A stretch of DNA of 56,349 nt from Gammaproteobacteria bacterium (GTDB lineage: Bacteria; Pseudomonadota; Gammaproteobacteria; Steroidobacterales; UBA11654): NCBI GenBank assembly GCA_029941465.1, contig JAPYQN010000008.1, forward strand, positions 1 to 56,349, written 5' to 3'. Both the position numbers and the translations under genes were made by a program. A model generated the notes under the pieces. The model was not told where the DNA came from and searched no databases. It was given only the letters and a program-made list of their open reading frames with translations. The number at the start of each line of letters is the position of its first letter. Within the stretch, counting starts at the first letter, position 1. Below are positions 15,141 to 24,643 of the stretch, in pieces.

Positions 15141-16682
15141 ATGGATAACATTGAGCTAATGAATAAAGAATTTAAAAACTTTATCAATCGTTTAGAAAAA
15201 AGCAAAGATTCTTTCAGAACCACTGCGACTGAAAAGAGACATCATGCAGGGTATCGAACAGCTAGAGAAAATCTAGAAGATTTAGCTGACCCTGACAGTT
15301 TTTTGGAATTTGGTGAGTTCGCTGTGGCTGCTCAAAGAAGTCGACGAGACTATGATGAACTGCAAGCAGAGACATCAGCTGATGGAATTCTTACTGGCTT
15401 TTGCACAATCAATGCAGAACAGGTTGATGAGAACAGAGCACATGCTATTGCTATTGTTTATGATTATTCTGTTTTAGCAGGCACTCAAGGGTTCTTTCAT
15501 CATCAAAAATTAGACCGTATTACTGAGCAAGCTGAGAAGTTTAATTTACCCATAGTAATTTTTACTGAAGGCGGTGGCGGACGTCCCGGAGATGTGGATG
15601 TTACCACTCAAATTGCTGGGCTTCATATCCCGTCTTTCTCTACCTGGGCAAGGTTGTCTGGTCATTGCCTTAAAATTGCTGTTAATAATGGGTATTGTTT
15701 TGCTGGAAATGCTGCTCTTTTTGGGTGTTCTGATTTTCGGATTGCAACAAAGAGTTCTTGGATTGGTATGGCCGGACCAGCCATGATTGAAGGCGGAGGT
15801 TTGGGTGTGTTTGATCCAAAAGAAATTGGACCAGCTAATGTTCAAGAGCAAAATGGTGTCATTGATATTGTTGCTGAAGATGAGCAAGAAGCCACTTTGA
15901 TAGCTAAAAAATTATTGTCTTATTTTCAAGGCCCAGTTAAAGACTACTCACACGATGATCAAGCCAAATTAAGAGATATTATTCCTGAAGACCGACGTTG
16001 GGCTTACCCTGTAAGGAATGTTATTGAATTACTGGCTGATACAGACTCCTTTTTAGAGCTAAGGAAGAATTACGGAAGAAGCATCATCACTGGATTTATA
16101 AGAGTTGAAGGACAACCAATAGCTCTTCTAGCCAGTGATTGCCAACAATTAGGTGGGGCAATTGATTCAGAAGCTGCAGAGAAAGCAGCTGAATTTTTAA
16201 CAATATGTAATGCACATTCCCTACCTGTGGTTGTTCTTGCTGATACCCCTGGCTTTATGGTGGGTCCTGATAGCGAAGAACAAGGCGCAGTGAGGAGAAT
16301 GGCTAAGTTATTCAAAGTTGGTGCTAGTTTACAGACACCGGTTGTTGCAGTTTTTCTTAGAAAAGGCTATGGATTAGGGGCACAAGCATTAGTCGGCGGC
16401 AGTCTCCATGATCCTGTTTACACAGTTGCTTGGCCTACAGCTGAATTCGGCGGCATGGGCTTAGAAGGGGCAGTTAAATTAGGTTTTAAAAAAGAACTAG
16501 AGGCAGAGATTGACACTGATAAAAGAGAAGCTTTGTATAATGAACTGGTTGCACAGGCATACGAAAGAGGCAAGGCAATAGAAGCAGCAGCACATCTTGA
16601 AATAGATGCTGTTATTGACCCGATAGACACAAGGTCAGCGGTGACTAAGGCTGTTAACATGGCTTTGAATAAAAAAAGCTAA
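15141..16682 (+). CDS. Acyl-CoA carboxylase carboxyltransferase subunit
   Basis: 513 residues from ATG 15141 (an upstream TTG would add 7 residues). It has both carboxyltransferase halves: an N-terminal crotonase-like domain (GILTGF, then EGGGGRPGDVD and GMAGPAMIEGGGLG) and a C-terminal one (LADTPGFMVGPDSEEQGAVR, RKGYGLGAQALVGGS). It transfers carboxyl from biotin to an acyl-CoA, as in propionyl-, methylcrotonyl- or geranyl-CoA carboxylases. No biotin carboxylase or biotin-carrier gene lies nearby, so it must use a partner encoded elsewhere. Confidence 0.88.
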   Translation: MDNIELMNKEFKNFINRLEKSKDSFRTTATEKRHHAGYRTARENLEDLADPDSFLEFGEFAVAAQRSRRDYDELQAETSADGILTGFCTINAEQVDENRAHAIAIVYDYSVLAGTQGFFHHQKLDRITEQAEKFNLPIVIFTEGGGGRPGDVDVTTQIAGLHIPSFSTWARLSGHCLKIAVNNGYCFAGNAALFGCSDFRIATKSSWIGMAGPAMIEGGGLGVFDPKEIGPANVQEQNGVIDIVAEDEQEATLIAKKLLSYFQGPVKDYSHDDQAKLRDIIPEDRRWAYPVRNVIELLADTDSFLELRKNYGRSIITGFIRVEGQPIALLASDCQQLGGAIDSEAAEKAAEFLTICNAHSLPVVVLADTPGFMVGPDSEEQGAVRRMAKLFKVGASLQTPVVAVFLRKGYGLGAQALVGGSLHDPVYTVAWPTAEFGGMGLEGAVKLGFKKELEAEIDTDKREALYNELVAQAYERGKAIEAAAHLEIDAVIDPIDTRSAVTKAVNMALNKKS

Positions 16683-16684
16683 CG

Positions 16685-16747
16685 ATGACAAACAAAAAAC
16701 TAACAATCTTAACCTGCATGGATTCGAGACTGGATCCAATTATCTAA
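16685..16747 (+). pseudogene. Truncated beta-carbonic anhydrase start
   Basis: An ATG 2 nt after the carboxyltransferase stop opens 20 codons ending with TAA at 16745-16747. They include ILTCMDSRLDPII, and the CMDSRLDP block is the conserved first zinc-ligand motif of beta-carbonic anhydrases (Cys and the Asp-Arg dyad). The rest of the enzyme is missing and PhzF begins 3 nt later, so a deletion has removed the gene body. Confidence 0.65.
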
Positions 16748-16750
16748 ATT

Positions 16751-17536
16751 ATGAGATTACCAATATTTCAAGTGGACGCCTTTACAGACAAGCTGTTTTC
16801 AGGCAACCCCGCAGCAGTTATTCCCATGTCAGACTCTTTATCAGAAGAGCTGATGCAGTCTATTGCACTAGAAAATAATCTCTCTGAGACAGCTTTCATT
16901 GATTTATCTAAGCAACCCTATGTTATTCGTTGGTTTACACCAACCACAGAAGTTGATTTATGCGGCCATGCTACACTGGCATCAGCAAAGGTTCTATTTG
17001 ATAAAATTCTTGACGAGCCAACCAATGAAATAAATTTTCAATCAAAATCTGGTGCGTTAAGAGTGTTCAAAAAAGATAACCTGATTTTCCTTGATTTTCC
17101 TTCCGACACATCTTCAGAAGTCTTAGACAAGGCATTTATAGGAGATCTATTAGGTTTTCAGCCAAATCATCTTTTTAAAGGTAGAGACGATTATCTTGCT
17201 GTTTTTAGTAGTGAAGATATTATTAAAAATCTGAAGCCCAACTTTTTAAAGATTTCTCAAATCAAATCCAGAGGTTTGATAGCCACTGCACCAGGTGATC
17301 AAGTGGATTTTACTTCGCGATGTTTTTATCCACAACTTGGTGTCAATGAGGATCCTGTTACCGGATCTGCACACACATTAATGATTCCTTATTGGAGCAA
17401 AATCTTGGGTAGGCATGAGATGGTTGCGCAGCAATTATCTAAGAGAGGGGGAATCCTATATTGTGAGCACCAAGAAGAACGAGTCCTGATTGGTGGTAAA
17501 ACAGCTATATATATGAATGGTGAAATTAACCTCTAA
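16751..17536 (+). CDS. PhzF-family isomerase
   Basis: 261 residues, with PhzF signatures: FQVDAFTDKLFSGNPAAVI at the N-terminus, the catalytic-glutamate block NNLSETAFI (Glu near 46), WFTPTTEVDLCGHATLASA, and the C-terminal half GVNEDPVTGSAHTLMIPYW. Diaminopimelate-epimerase fold; members isomerise small amino-acid-like or aromatic metabolites. Usual length for the family. Physiological substrate unknown. It follows the carbonic anhydrase remnant with no clear ribosome site of its own. Confidence 0.9.
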   Translation: MRLPIFQVDAFTDKLFSGNPAAVIPMSDSLSEELMQSIALENNLSETAFIDLSKQPYVIRWFTPTTEVDLCGHATLASAKVLFDKILDEPTNEINFQSKSGALRVFKKDNLIFLDFPSDTSSEVLDKAFIGDLLGFQPNHLFKGRDDYLAVFSSEDIIKNLKPNFLKISQIKSRGLIATAPGDQVDFTSRCFYPQLGVNEDPVTGSAHTLMIPYWSKILGRHEMVAQQLSKRGGILYCEHQEERVLIGGKTAIYMNGEINL

Positions 17537-17664
17537 GATTTAGCTTTAAAATACATTTGATTTTTTTCTTTTTACTCTTTAATTTCAACTGTTCGAACAA
17601 ATTTATACTGCTGAACAATAAGATTGATTAGCGATACAAAATATTTTATTAGGAGAACAATTAA

Positions 17665-18243
17665 ATGAAAAAATTATACAGCCTATTAACAATAACTTTT
17701 ATGTTGTGTCCAAGTGTTTATGCAAGCTCTCATTCACATTCACACGATGACTCAGATCATAAGCATTATACAACTCAAGAGATAATGGAAATAGCGATGT
17801 CAGCAGCTCCAAAAAATGTCAGCGACAAGGCAACAATTATGGCATCAGACGGAGCCATTTTAAAAGAAGGAAGCAATGGATGGGTGTGTATGCCTGGAAC
17901 TCCACCTAATGAAAATGTCAATCCAATGTGTGTTGATCCAGCCTGGCAAAACTGGTTAAAAGCTTGGGTGAATCAAGATGACTATGATTCTGAATCGGCC
18001 TCATTTGGAGTGTCTTATATGTTAGTAGGTGATATTCCTGTGGATAATAATGAACCATTTAATCAAGACCAAAGTAAAGGCGTCTGGGTAGCAGAAGGGC
18101 CTCATCTTATGCTGCTACTACCAGAAAGTTTAATGAAAGATCTCCCTAGAGATCCATACGCAGGTGGTCCCTATGTGATGTTTGAAGGTAGTGATTTTGT
18201 TCATGTGATGGTGCCTCTTGAGGTTTCAGAACCCCTTAAATAG
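17665..18243 (+). CDS. Exported protein of unknown function
   Basis: 192 residues with a clear signal peptide (MKKLYSLLTITFMLCPSVYA, cleavage after YASS). A His/Asp-rich stretch follows (SHSHSHDDSDHKHYT), suggesting metal binding. The mature part includes GWVCMPGTPPNENVNPMCVD and ends with GGPYVMFEGSDFVHVMVPLE. AGGAG lies 8 nt before the ATG. Related proteins are seen as uncharacterised secreted proteins in marine bacteria; I do not know a function. It precedes an exported amidohydrolase. Confidence 0.75.
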   Translation: MKKLYSLLTITFMLCPSVYASSHSHSHDDSDHKHYTTQEIMEIAMSAAPKNVSDKATIMASDGAILKEGSNGWVCMPGTPPNENVNPMCVDPAWQNWLKAWVNQDDYDSESASFGVSYMLVGDIPVDNNEPFNQDQSKGVWVAEGPHLMLLLPESLMKDLPRDPYAGGPYVMFEGSDFVHVMVPLEVSEPLK

Positions 18244-18277
18244 ATAACAATAAATTTATTCTTTACTGGAGGCCATA

Positions 18278-19567
18278 ATGTTTTTTCTCAAGCAGCTATT
18301 TCTGATCAGTCTGTCTTCTATAGTTTTTTTCATTTCTAATAATATCTTTGCTACCACAATTATTCATGCTGGAAAGTTGATTGACGGTAAGGTAGATGTT
18401 GTTCAGTCAAAAATGACCATTGTGATTAATGATAATCTTATTACAGATGTAATTAAGGGTTATAAAAATCCTAAAGATGATGAGATTTACCTCGATCTAA
18501 AGAACCTTACAGTTCTTCCAGGACTCATGGATATGCATGTTCACTTCGGTGGAGAATATCAATCAAAAGCAGAGAGACCCTCAAAAGTTGAAAAAGAGAT
18601 GGAGGCCATTCTTGCGACTCAAGATGCCTACGTCACATTCAAGGCAGGTTTTACAACAGTTAGACAAGTTGGTGATAGTGGCATGGTCGCAATCAGTCTG
18701 AGAGATGCCATCAACCAAGGCAAGGTTGTCGGCCCAAGAATATACACCTCAGGAAAGAGCTTAGCGACTACAGGAGGTCATGCAGATCCCACCAACGGCA
18801 GAGCTGCCGATGATTATCACTATCCATTGCCAGAGGATGGTGTTGTTAATGGCCCTTATGAAGTTTATACAGCAGTAAGGCAAAGATATAAAGACGGTGC
18901 TGATGGGATAAAAATAACAGTTACAGGCGGGGTTTTAAGTGAAGCAAAATCTGGCAGTAATCCACAATTTACTCAAGAAGAAGTTAACGCAGTTGTAAGT
19001 GCGGCTAAAGATTATGGCATGTGGGTAGCAGTTCATGCCCATGGTGCAGAAGGAATGAAACGAGCAATTAGAGCTGGTGTAGATTCCATTGAACACGGTA
19101 CCTTTATGGACGAAGAAGCAATGGAGCTTATGATTGAGAACGGCACTTATTATGTCCCAACAATTTCTGCTGGAGAGTTTGTTGGTGCAAAATCTAAAAT
19201 AGATAATTATTTTCCAGAAATAGTCAGACCTAAAGCAGCCAGTGTTGGGCCACAAATCAGCGACACTTTTTCTAAAGCCTATAAAAAAGGGGTAAAAATA
19301 GCATTTGGCACTGATGCAGGTGTCCAGCCTCACGGAAACAACTGGGAAGAATTTGTTTTCATGGTAAAAAATGGAATGCCTGAAATGGAAGCCATTCAAT
19401 CTGCCACCATGGAAACTGCAAAACTTTTAAGGATTGATGACACTTTAGGGTCGATAGAAACAGGGAAAATAGCAGATATCATCGCTGTTAATGGCGATCC
19501 TTTAGATGACATTTCAGTGCTTAAGGATATCGCTTTAGTTATTAAGGACGGAAAGGTTTACGATTAG
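18278..19567 (+). CDS. Exported amidohydrolase (imidazolonepropionase-like)
   Basis: 429 residues with a signal peptide (about 1-25). Metal-dependent amidohydrolase motifs: [13 protein letters not shown] (HxH), [10 protein letters not shown] (likely the bridging lysine region), [20 protein letters not shown] followed by EHG, and FGTDAGV. It ends with [14 protein letters not shown]. The group includes prolidase- and imidazolonepropionase-like hydrolases of peptides or cyclic amides in the periplasm. GGAGG is correctly spaced before the ATG. It is tightly followed by the UbiD-like gene. Confidence 0.9.
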   Translation: MFFLKQLFLISLSSIVFFISNNIFATTIIHAGKLIDGKVDVVQSKMTIVINDNLITDVIKGYKNPKDDEIYLDLKNLTVLPGLMDMHVHFGGEYQSKAERPSKVEKEMEAILATQDAYVTFKAGFTTVRQVGDSGMVAISLRDAINQGKVVGPRIYTSGKSLATTGGHADPTNGRAADDYHYPLPEDGVVNGPYEVYTAVRQRYKDGADGIKITVTGGVLSEAKSGSNPQFTQEEVNAVVSAAKDYGMWVAVHAHGAEGMKRAIRAGVDSIEHGTFMDEEAMELMIENGTYYVPTISAGEFVGAKSKIDNYFPEIVRPKAASVGPQISDTFSKAYKKGVKIAFGTDAGVQPHGNNWEEFVFMVKNGMPEMEAIQSATMETAKLLRIDDTLGSIETGKIADIIAVNGDPLDDISVLKDIALVIKDGKVYD

Positions 19568-19576
19568 GTTCGACAC

Positions 19577-21055
19577 ATGACAACCGGGCCTTTTGACTCA
19601 TTAAGAGACTATATCCATGCTCTAGAATCCAATGATCGGTTGATCAGGATTAAGCAAATGGACCAAGATAAGTTCGAGGCCACAGGCTTTGCTTATCGAT
19701 TAGTCAAAGAATATGGATATGATCTTGCCCCGGCTTTTTTAATTGAGAAAATAAAGATCAATAATCAATGGGTGAATGGTCCGGTAATAGGTAATCTTTT
19801 TGGTGGTTGGAATGCTGAAGCATTAATTTATGGTGTTGAAAATTTAGGTGAGTCACAACAAATTTCTCGTATTAAAACCTTTAAGCACCTCAAAAAACTT
19901 CATAAAGAAAATAATGGATGGCCTAAAATATCACCCGTCACAATCGAAAATCAAAACGCACCTTGTAAAGAAAATATAGTTTTAGGTGAAGACGTTGATA
20001 TTTTGAAGTTTCCTTGGTTGCAGACAAATCCTGCTGATGCCGGAAGATATATTAATGCAGCTACTATATTTATTGAAGATGAAGAACTTGGAAGAAATGT
20101 TGCCACCTATCGTTGTCAGGTTAAGAGCAAAAATAAAATTGGTTTTAATGCTGAGATTAAGCAAAACGCTTGGAGTTTCTTAACTAAGATGAAAGAGAGG
20201 GGTCAAACTACTGCATCTGTGTCCATTGCTAATGGAGTAGATCCAATAACTTTTACACTGGGTGCTTCAAAGATTGCTAAATTGGGAGAAGATGAACTCG
20301 ATTATGCCGGCGGTATTAGAGGTAAGCCAGTAGAGATGGTTAAATGTGAAACCAACAATATTTTGGTTCCTGCAGAATCTGAAATTGTTTTAGAAGGCGA
20401 AATTCCTCTCGATAAGATGGAGGAGGAAGGACCTTATGGAGAAATGTACGGGTTTATGGGATTAAAGAAAAATGAGAATTTTTATATGGAAATTAAAGCC
20501 ATTACTCATAGGACTAATCCTTGGGTTGTTAATTCTTTTGCTGGGGTAACAAAAATATCTCCAAGCATTCTTCAAACGGTAGGCAATTTTATAGATTACA
20601 AAACCTTTATTCCTAATCTTGTTGATATTTATCGTCCCGCAGAGAGCACGGGAGTATTAACCGCTAGCATTAAGAAAGATAAGTCAGGACAAGGCATGGA
20701 GGCAGGAAAAATTCTTGCTGAGAAAGATTTCTTTGCAAAAATGATTATTGTTGTTGACGAGGATGTTGATGTTTATGATAAAGGTGAGATATTCCAAGCT
20801 TTAGGTACTCGTTGGCAACCTTATCCTGCTGTAGAGATTATAGAAAAGATGAGAGGCATGCCTCTAGATGCAAGTGCTCCTGAACGTTTTAGCACCAGTA
20901 AAATCATCATAGATGCAACTCGACAGCTAAAAGACGAAGGCGGGCCATCTATTTGGCCAGATATTTCCAAAGTAATGCTAGAAGAGATGAGCCCAGAGAC
21001 AAGTAAGTTAGTTGATGAAAATTGGTTAAAATACTTTGAAGACAGTAATGACTAA
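19577..21055 (+). CDS. UbiD-family decarboxylase
   Basis: 492 residues, full length for the family. Visible blocks: DILKFPWLQTNPADAGRYIN, GIRGKPVEMVKCETN, PAESEIVLEGEIP, EEGPYGEMYGFMG (conserved Glu of the active site) and the C-terminal RWQPYPAVEIIEKMRG. These enzymes use prenylated FMN to (de)carboxylate aromatic or alpha,beta-unsaturated acids. No UbiX (prFMN synthase) is in the window. Followed by a glutathione transferase-like gene with an 8-nt overlap, and further by a dehalogenase-like gene, it looks like part of an aromatic or halo-organic catabolic set. Confidence 0.92.
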   Translation: MTTGPFDSLRDYIHALESNDRLIRIKQMDQDKFEATGFAYRLVKEYGYDLAPAFLIEKIKINNQWVNGPVIGNLFGGWNAEALIYGVENLGESQQISRIKTFKHLKKLHKENNGWPKISPVTIENQNAPCKENIVLGEDVDILKFPWLQTNPADAGRYINAATIFIEDEELGRNVATYRCQVKSKNKIGFNAEIKQNAWSFLTKMKERGQTTASVSIANGVDPITFTLGASKIAKLGEDELDYAGGIRGKPVEMVKCETNNILVPAESEIVLEGEIPLDKMEEEGPYGEMYGFMGLKKNENFYMEIKAITHRTNPWVVNSFAGVTKISPSILQTVGNFIDYKTFIPNLVDIYRPAESTGVLTASIKKDKSGQGMEAGKILAEKDFFAKMIIVVDEDVDVYDKGEIFQALGTRWQPYPAVEIIEKMRGMPLDASAPERFSTSKIIIDATRQLKDEGGPSIWPDISKVMLEEMSPETSKLVDENWLKYFEDSND

Positions 21056-22082
21056 TAACCATAAAATTCATTTAATAGGTGTTCCAGGATCTCCTTACAC
21101 TAGAAAAATGTTAGCTTTACTGAGGTTTAGACATATCAGTCATCTTGTCACTTGGGGCCAACCGCTCAATATTCTAAAGAAAAATAACATTGAGCCACCC
21201 AAGCCTATTTTGTTGCCAGTTTGTTTATTTGAAGGGGATGAGGGTGTTATAGCAAAATGCGACTCAACCCCAATTATCAGAGATCTTGAAAATGACTTTA
21301 CTGAAAGAAGTGTCATTCCGAGCAATCCGGTACTTAGTTTTTTGAACTATCTTATTGAAGATTTTGCAGACGAATGGGTAACAAAATATATGTTTCATTA
21401 CAGATGGCATTTCAAGAAAGATATAAACAATGCTGGTGATTGGCTTCCTTTTTTGTATGGAACTAATACTGATCAGGAAACTTATTCAACCTTAAGAGAT
21501 TATATTGTAGATGCACAAACTAGTAGATTATGGGTTGTTGGATCCAATGAAACCACTGCCCCAATTATTGAAGCAAGTTATCTCAGAATCTTAGGTATCC
21601 TAGAAAAAATATTAGCAAAACAATCTTTTCTGTTTGGTGATCGTCCATCATCTGCTGATTTTGGAATATTTGGACAACTGACACAATTAGTCAATGTTGA
21701 TCCTACCTCACGAGCTCTTGCAGAGAAGCAGTCAATGAGAACAGTTGCCTGGGTAGATCTCATGGAGGATCTTAGTGGTATCTCAGATAATACTCAATGG
21801 ATGAAACCGGAGAGTGTGCAACCAATTTTAAATGATTTATTGATCGAGATAGGTAAAACATACGTCCCTGCCATGTTGGCAAATGCTGAAGCTATATCAG
21901 CAAATCAGGACACATGGAGTAATCAAATTTGCGGATCAGACTGGAGCCAGAAAACCTTTCCTTATCAAGCCAAGTGCCTCAACTGGGTCAGAGAAGAATT
22001 TAATCGGTTGAATCAAGAAGATCAAGATCTTGCAGTGTCTTTGTTAAAAGATACAGGCTGTGAGAACCTTTTCAAGGAGTGA
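21048..22082 (+). CDS. Glutathione S-transferase family protein
   Basis: 344 residues, from ATG 21048 which overlaps the end of the UbiD-like gene. The N-terminal thioredoxin-like domain begins HLIGVPGSPYTRKMLALLRF, the usual binding-site start. A GST C-terminal helical domain is recognisable (KQSFLFGDRPSSADFGIFGQ). It is longer than typical GSTs (about 200-220), with an extra C-terminal region. The likely role is conjugation or isomerisation of the pathway's intermediates; substrate unknown. Confidence 0.85.
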   Translation: MTNNHKIHLIGVPGSPYTRKMLALLRFRHISHLVTWGQPLNILKKNNIEPPKPILLPVCLFEGDEGVIAKCDSTPIIRDLENDFTERSVIPSNPVLSFLNYLIEDFADEWVTKYMFHYRWHFKKDINNAGDWLPFLYGTNTDQETYSTLRDYIVDAQTSRLWVVGSNETTAPIIEASYLRILGILEKILAKQSFLFGDRPSSADFGIFGQLTQLVNVDPTSRALAEKQSMRTVAWVDLMEDLSGISDNTQWMKPESVQPILNDLLIEIGKTYVPAMLANAEAISANQDTWSNQICGSDWSQKTFPYQAKCLNWVREEFNRLNQEDQDLAVSLLKDTGCENLFKE

Positions 22083-22086
22083 AATA

Positions 22087-23172
22087 GTGAAAGTTTTAAG
22101 AACGCCTAATAAATATTTTAAAAACATTAAAGATTATCCTTTCGAGCCAGTTTATACATCCATTCAAACCAAAGATGGAACAGAGATTAGGGTGCATCAT
22201 ATTGATGAAGGCCCAAGAAATGGGCCTATACTTTTAGCAATGCATGGTCAACCAGTTTGGAGCTACCTTTATGCAAGAATGATTCCGATTCTTAATGAAG
22301 CAGGCATTAGAGTCATTGCTCCTGATTTAGTTGGATATGGAAAATCAGATAAGCCCGCAGCAAGAGAAGATTACTCATACCAAAATCAAGTTGACTGGAT
22401 GAGTACCTGGTTGGAGAAGAATAACTTTAAGAATTTAACTTTTTTTGGCCAAGATTGGGGAGGACTTATTGGTCTTAGGATGATTGCACAAGACCCAGAC
22501 AGATTCATTAAAGTATCAATGGGCAACACTGGCTTACCATACAACCCAGACACACCCCAAGAAGTTATTAATCAGGTAAAAGCATTCAGGGGTAGTGATT
22601 TAAAACTAACACCAATGAGCGTGGCTAAAGAGGTTCGTCAAATGGATGGGCAAAGTTTAGCTCAAGATAAATCTCAGAAGTCACACCCTGCATTGAAATT
22701 TATGTATTGGCAAAAATTTTGTTGGGATACAGAAAATTTACCAATAGGCTTCCTTAACACCAGCATGATGGAAAAAAGATCAAAATTTGTTTTGTTGGGT
22801 CAATATATTTTTCATCGACTAGGTTTAAATAATATATCTCCGTTCAGAACAGATCTTTCAAAAGCCTATGATGCACCATTTCCTAATGCGAGTTACAAAA
22901 TGGGACCAAGAGCTATGCCAAACCAGGTTCCAATATTCCCAGATCAATCTCTGGATGCACAAAGAATCGCAAGAGAATTCTTTGCAACCTCAACTATTCC
23001 ATTTTTATCAGTGTTTGCTGGTGACGATCCAGTTACCAATGACATTGAGAGGGATGTATTAAAAATGGCACCTAATGCAAAAAGTGCTCCACATATTGGA
23101 GGTGGGCATTTTTATCAGTGGACTAGACCAAAGCAATTATCTAAGATTTTAATAGATTTTATTAAGGAGTAG
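22087..23172 (+). CDS. Haloalkane dehalogenase-like alpha/beta hydrolase
   Basis: 361 residues from GTG 22087, chosen because AAGGAG lies 7 nt upstream. Signatures of haloalkane dehalogenases: HGQPVWSYLYARM at about 53-65, and the nucleophile motif GQDWGG with Asp 123 and the halide-binding Trp 124. The C-terminal catalytic histidine is in GGGHFYQW. The enzyme would hydrolyse a carbon-halogen bond; some family members act as epoxide hydrolases or luciferases. It is longer than classical dehalogenases (about 300). Co-transcribed with the GST-like and DUF1330 genes. Confidence 0.85.
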   Translation: MKVLRTPNKYFKNIKDYPFEPVYTSIQTKDGTEIRVHHIDEGPRNGPILLAMHGQPVWSYLYARMIPILNEAGIRVIAPDLVGYGKSDKPAAREDYSYQNQVDWMSTWLEKNNFKNLTFFGQDWGGLIGLRMIAQDPDRFIKVSMGNTGLPYNPDTPQEVINQVKAFRGSDLKLTPMSVAKEVRQMDGQSLAQDKSQKSHPALKFMYWQKFCWDTENLPIGFLNTSMMEKRSKFVLLGQYIFHRLGLNNISPFRTDLSKAYDAPFPNASYKMGPRAMPNQVPIFPDQSLDAQRIAREFFATSTIPFLSVFAGDDPVTNDIERDVLKMAPNAKSAPHIGGGHFYQWTRPKQLSKILIDFIKE

Positions 23173-23174
23173 TT

Positions 23175-23585
23175 ATGAAAGTGGAAAACAAATTAAGACC
23201 AAATGCCAAACAAATGGCTGGATTTCTACTTGGCGATACAAAAACAATCATCCACATGGTTAATTTATTAAAGTTTAAAAATAAAGCTGAGTATAAAGAT
23301 GGGCGGCAAACTGACTTAACTGGAGAAGAAGCTTACCAAATATACGGAAAAGAAGTTCAAGAGCATCTTCGAAAAGTGGGTGGAAAAATGATATTTAGTG
23401 GAGAAGTGAGTCGATTAGTTCTCGGAGAGGTTGAAGAACTCTGGGATTGGGTTGCAGTTGCGGAATACCCTAACAAAAAAGCTATGCGATCCATGATTAT
23501 GGATAAGGAATATCAAAAAAGTGAAGAGCACCGAAGCGCCGGCTTAGCAGGTCAATTAAATTTAGAAACCAGGCCGCATCAGTGA
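23175..23585 (+). CDS. DUF1330 protein
   Basis: 136 residues, dimeric alpha-beta barrel-like DUF1330 fold: HMVNLLKFKNKAEYKDGR, then AYQIYGKEVQEHLRKVGGKM and AVAEYPNKKAMRSMIMDKEY. Two nt after the dehalogenase-like gene; the next start overlaps its stop (GTGA). Members may act on small organic compounds, but no reaction is established. Confidence 0.88.
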   Translation: MKVENKLRPNAKQMAGFLLGDTKTIIHMVNLLKFKNKAEYKDGRQTDLTGEEAYQIYGKEVQEHLRKVGGKMIFSGEVSRLVLGEVEELWDWVAVAEYPNKKAMRSMIMDKEYQKSEEHRSAGLAGQLNLETRPHQ

Positions 23586-24643
23586 AATTAGCTCGGTACA
23601 TAGTTGCTACAGTGATTTTAATTCTTATAGCTGTTGTAATTTTAATAAGACTGCCTAGTGTGCAAGATAGACTTATGATTGCAGGAGTTAATAGTGCGAT
23701 GTTATCTTCTTCCGTAGATTTGCATGATGACTCGCTAACTGCCTTAGTATGTGGTTCTCGTGCGCCATTGCCAAATCCGAATAGGGCTGAAGCATGTATC
23801 TTAATAAATGCAGGCGGAAATTATTATGTGGTTGATGTTGGTGATGGCAGTGTTAGTAATTTAAGGGACTGGAGAATTGATGGAAGCAAAATTAAAGCTA
23901 CATTACTCACCCATCTTCACTCAGATCATATTGCTGATCTTGCAAATTTGCATATGAACACTTGGATCGCACAATCTAGACCAAAAAGATTAGATGTCTT
24001 TGGTCCAGCTGGAGTTGAGTTGGTTACACAGGGGTTTGAAGATGCATATCAACTAGATTACCAATACAGAAATGAACATCATGGCAATGAAGTTGCTCCT
24101 CTTGAGGTTGTAGGCTTTGATCCTCATCCGATAGATTTATCAAACCCAGTAATTATTAATAAAAACGGTTTAAAGGTTACAGCTTTTGCAGTTCCTCATG
24201 ATCCAGTAAAACCTGCCTTGGGCTATCGCTTTGATTATAAGGGCCGGTCCATTGTGATAAGTGGGGATACCAAGTACAGCGAAAATCTAATCAAAAACGC
24301 CGAAGGCGCTGATGTACTATTCCATGAAGCTCAAGCAAACCATATTTTAAAAATCATGGAGGATGTAGCCAACAATGCTGGTCGCCCTTTGGGAGCAAAG
24401 ATTTTTCAAGATATTTTGACTTATCACACTACTCCTGAGGAAGCTGCCAAAGCAGCAAATCTTGCTAATGTAGACCACTTAATTTTCTATCACTTGGTTC
24501 CTGCCCCATTAAATAGCTTAATGGAGACAGTTTTTTTTCGAGGCGTCAATAAAATAAGAAAAGAATGGACTGCTGCAGAGGATGGCACTATGGTCAATTT
24601 ACCAATAGACAGCGATGAAATAATTATTTCAAATATTAATTAA
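23582..24643 (+). CDS. Membrane-anchored metallo-beta-lactamase-fold hydrolase
   Basis: 353 residues, GTG start overlapping the upstream stop. There is one N-terminal TM helix (about 5-24). The metal site THLHSDHIADL lies at 110-120, and further ligands are in VPHDP (about 205) and SGDTKYSENL (about 225). The C-terminal YHTTPEEAA and HLIFYHLVPAP resemble RNase Z/arylsulfatase-like members. It probably hydrolyses an ester or lactone in the periplasm. It is the last gene of the accessory block; tadA starts 1 nt after its stop. Confidence 0.87.
   Translation: MKLARYIVATVILILIAVVILIRLPSVQDRLMIAGVNSAMLSSSVDLHDDSLTALVCGSRAPLPNPNRAEACILINAGGNYYVVDVGDGSVSNLRDWRIDGSKIKATLLTHLHSDHIADLANLHMNTWIAQSRPKRLDVFGPAGVELVTQGFEDAYQLDYQYRNEHHGNEVAPLEVVGFDPHPIDLSNPVIINKNGLKVTAFAVPHDPVKPALGYRFDYKGRSIVISGDTKYSENLIKNAEGADVLFHEAQANHILKIMEDVANNAGRPLGAKIFQDILTYHTTPEEAAKAANLANVDHLIFYHLVPAPLNSLMETVFFRGVNKIRKEWTAAEDGTMVNLPIDSDEIIISNIN

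Noticed and set aside
15546-15887. 113-codon minus-strand frame
   Set aside because: Lies wholly inside the carboxyltransferase gene; no ribosome site or domain pattern.
18935-19399. 154-codon minus-strand frame
   Set aside because: Antisense to the well-supported amidohydrolase; composition is a mirror of it.
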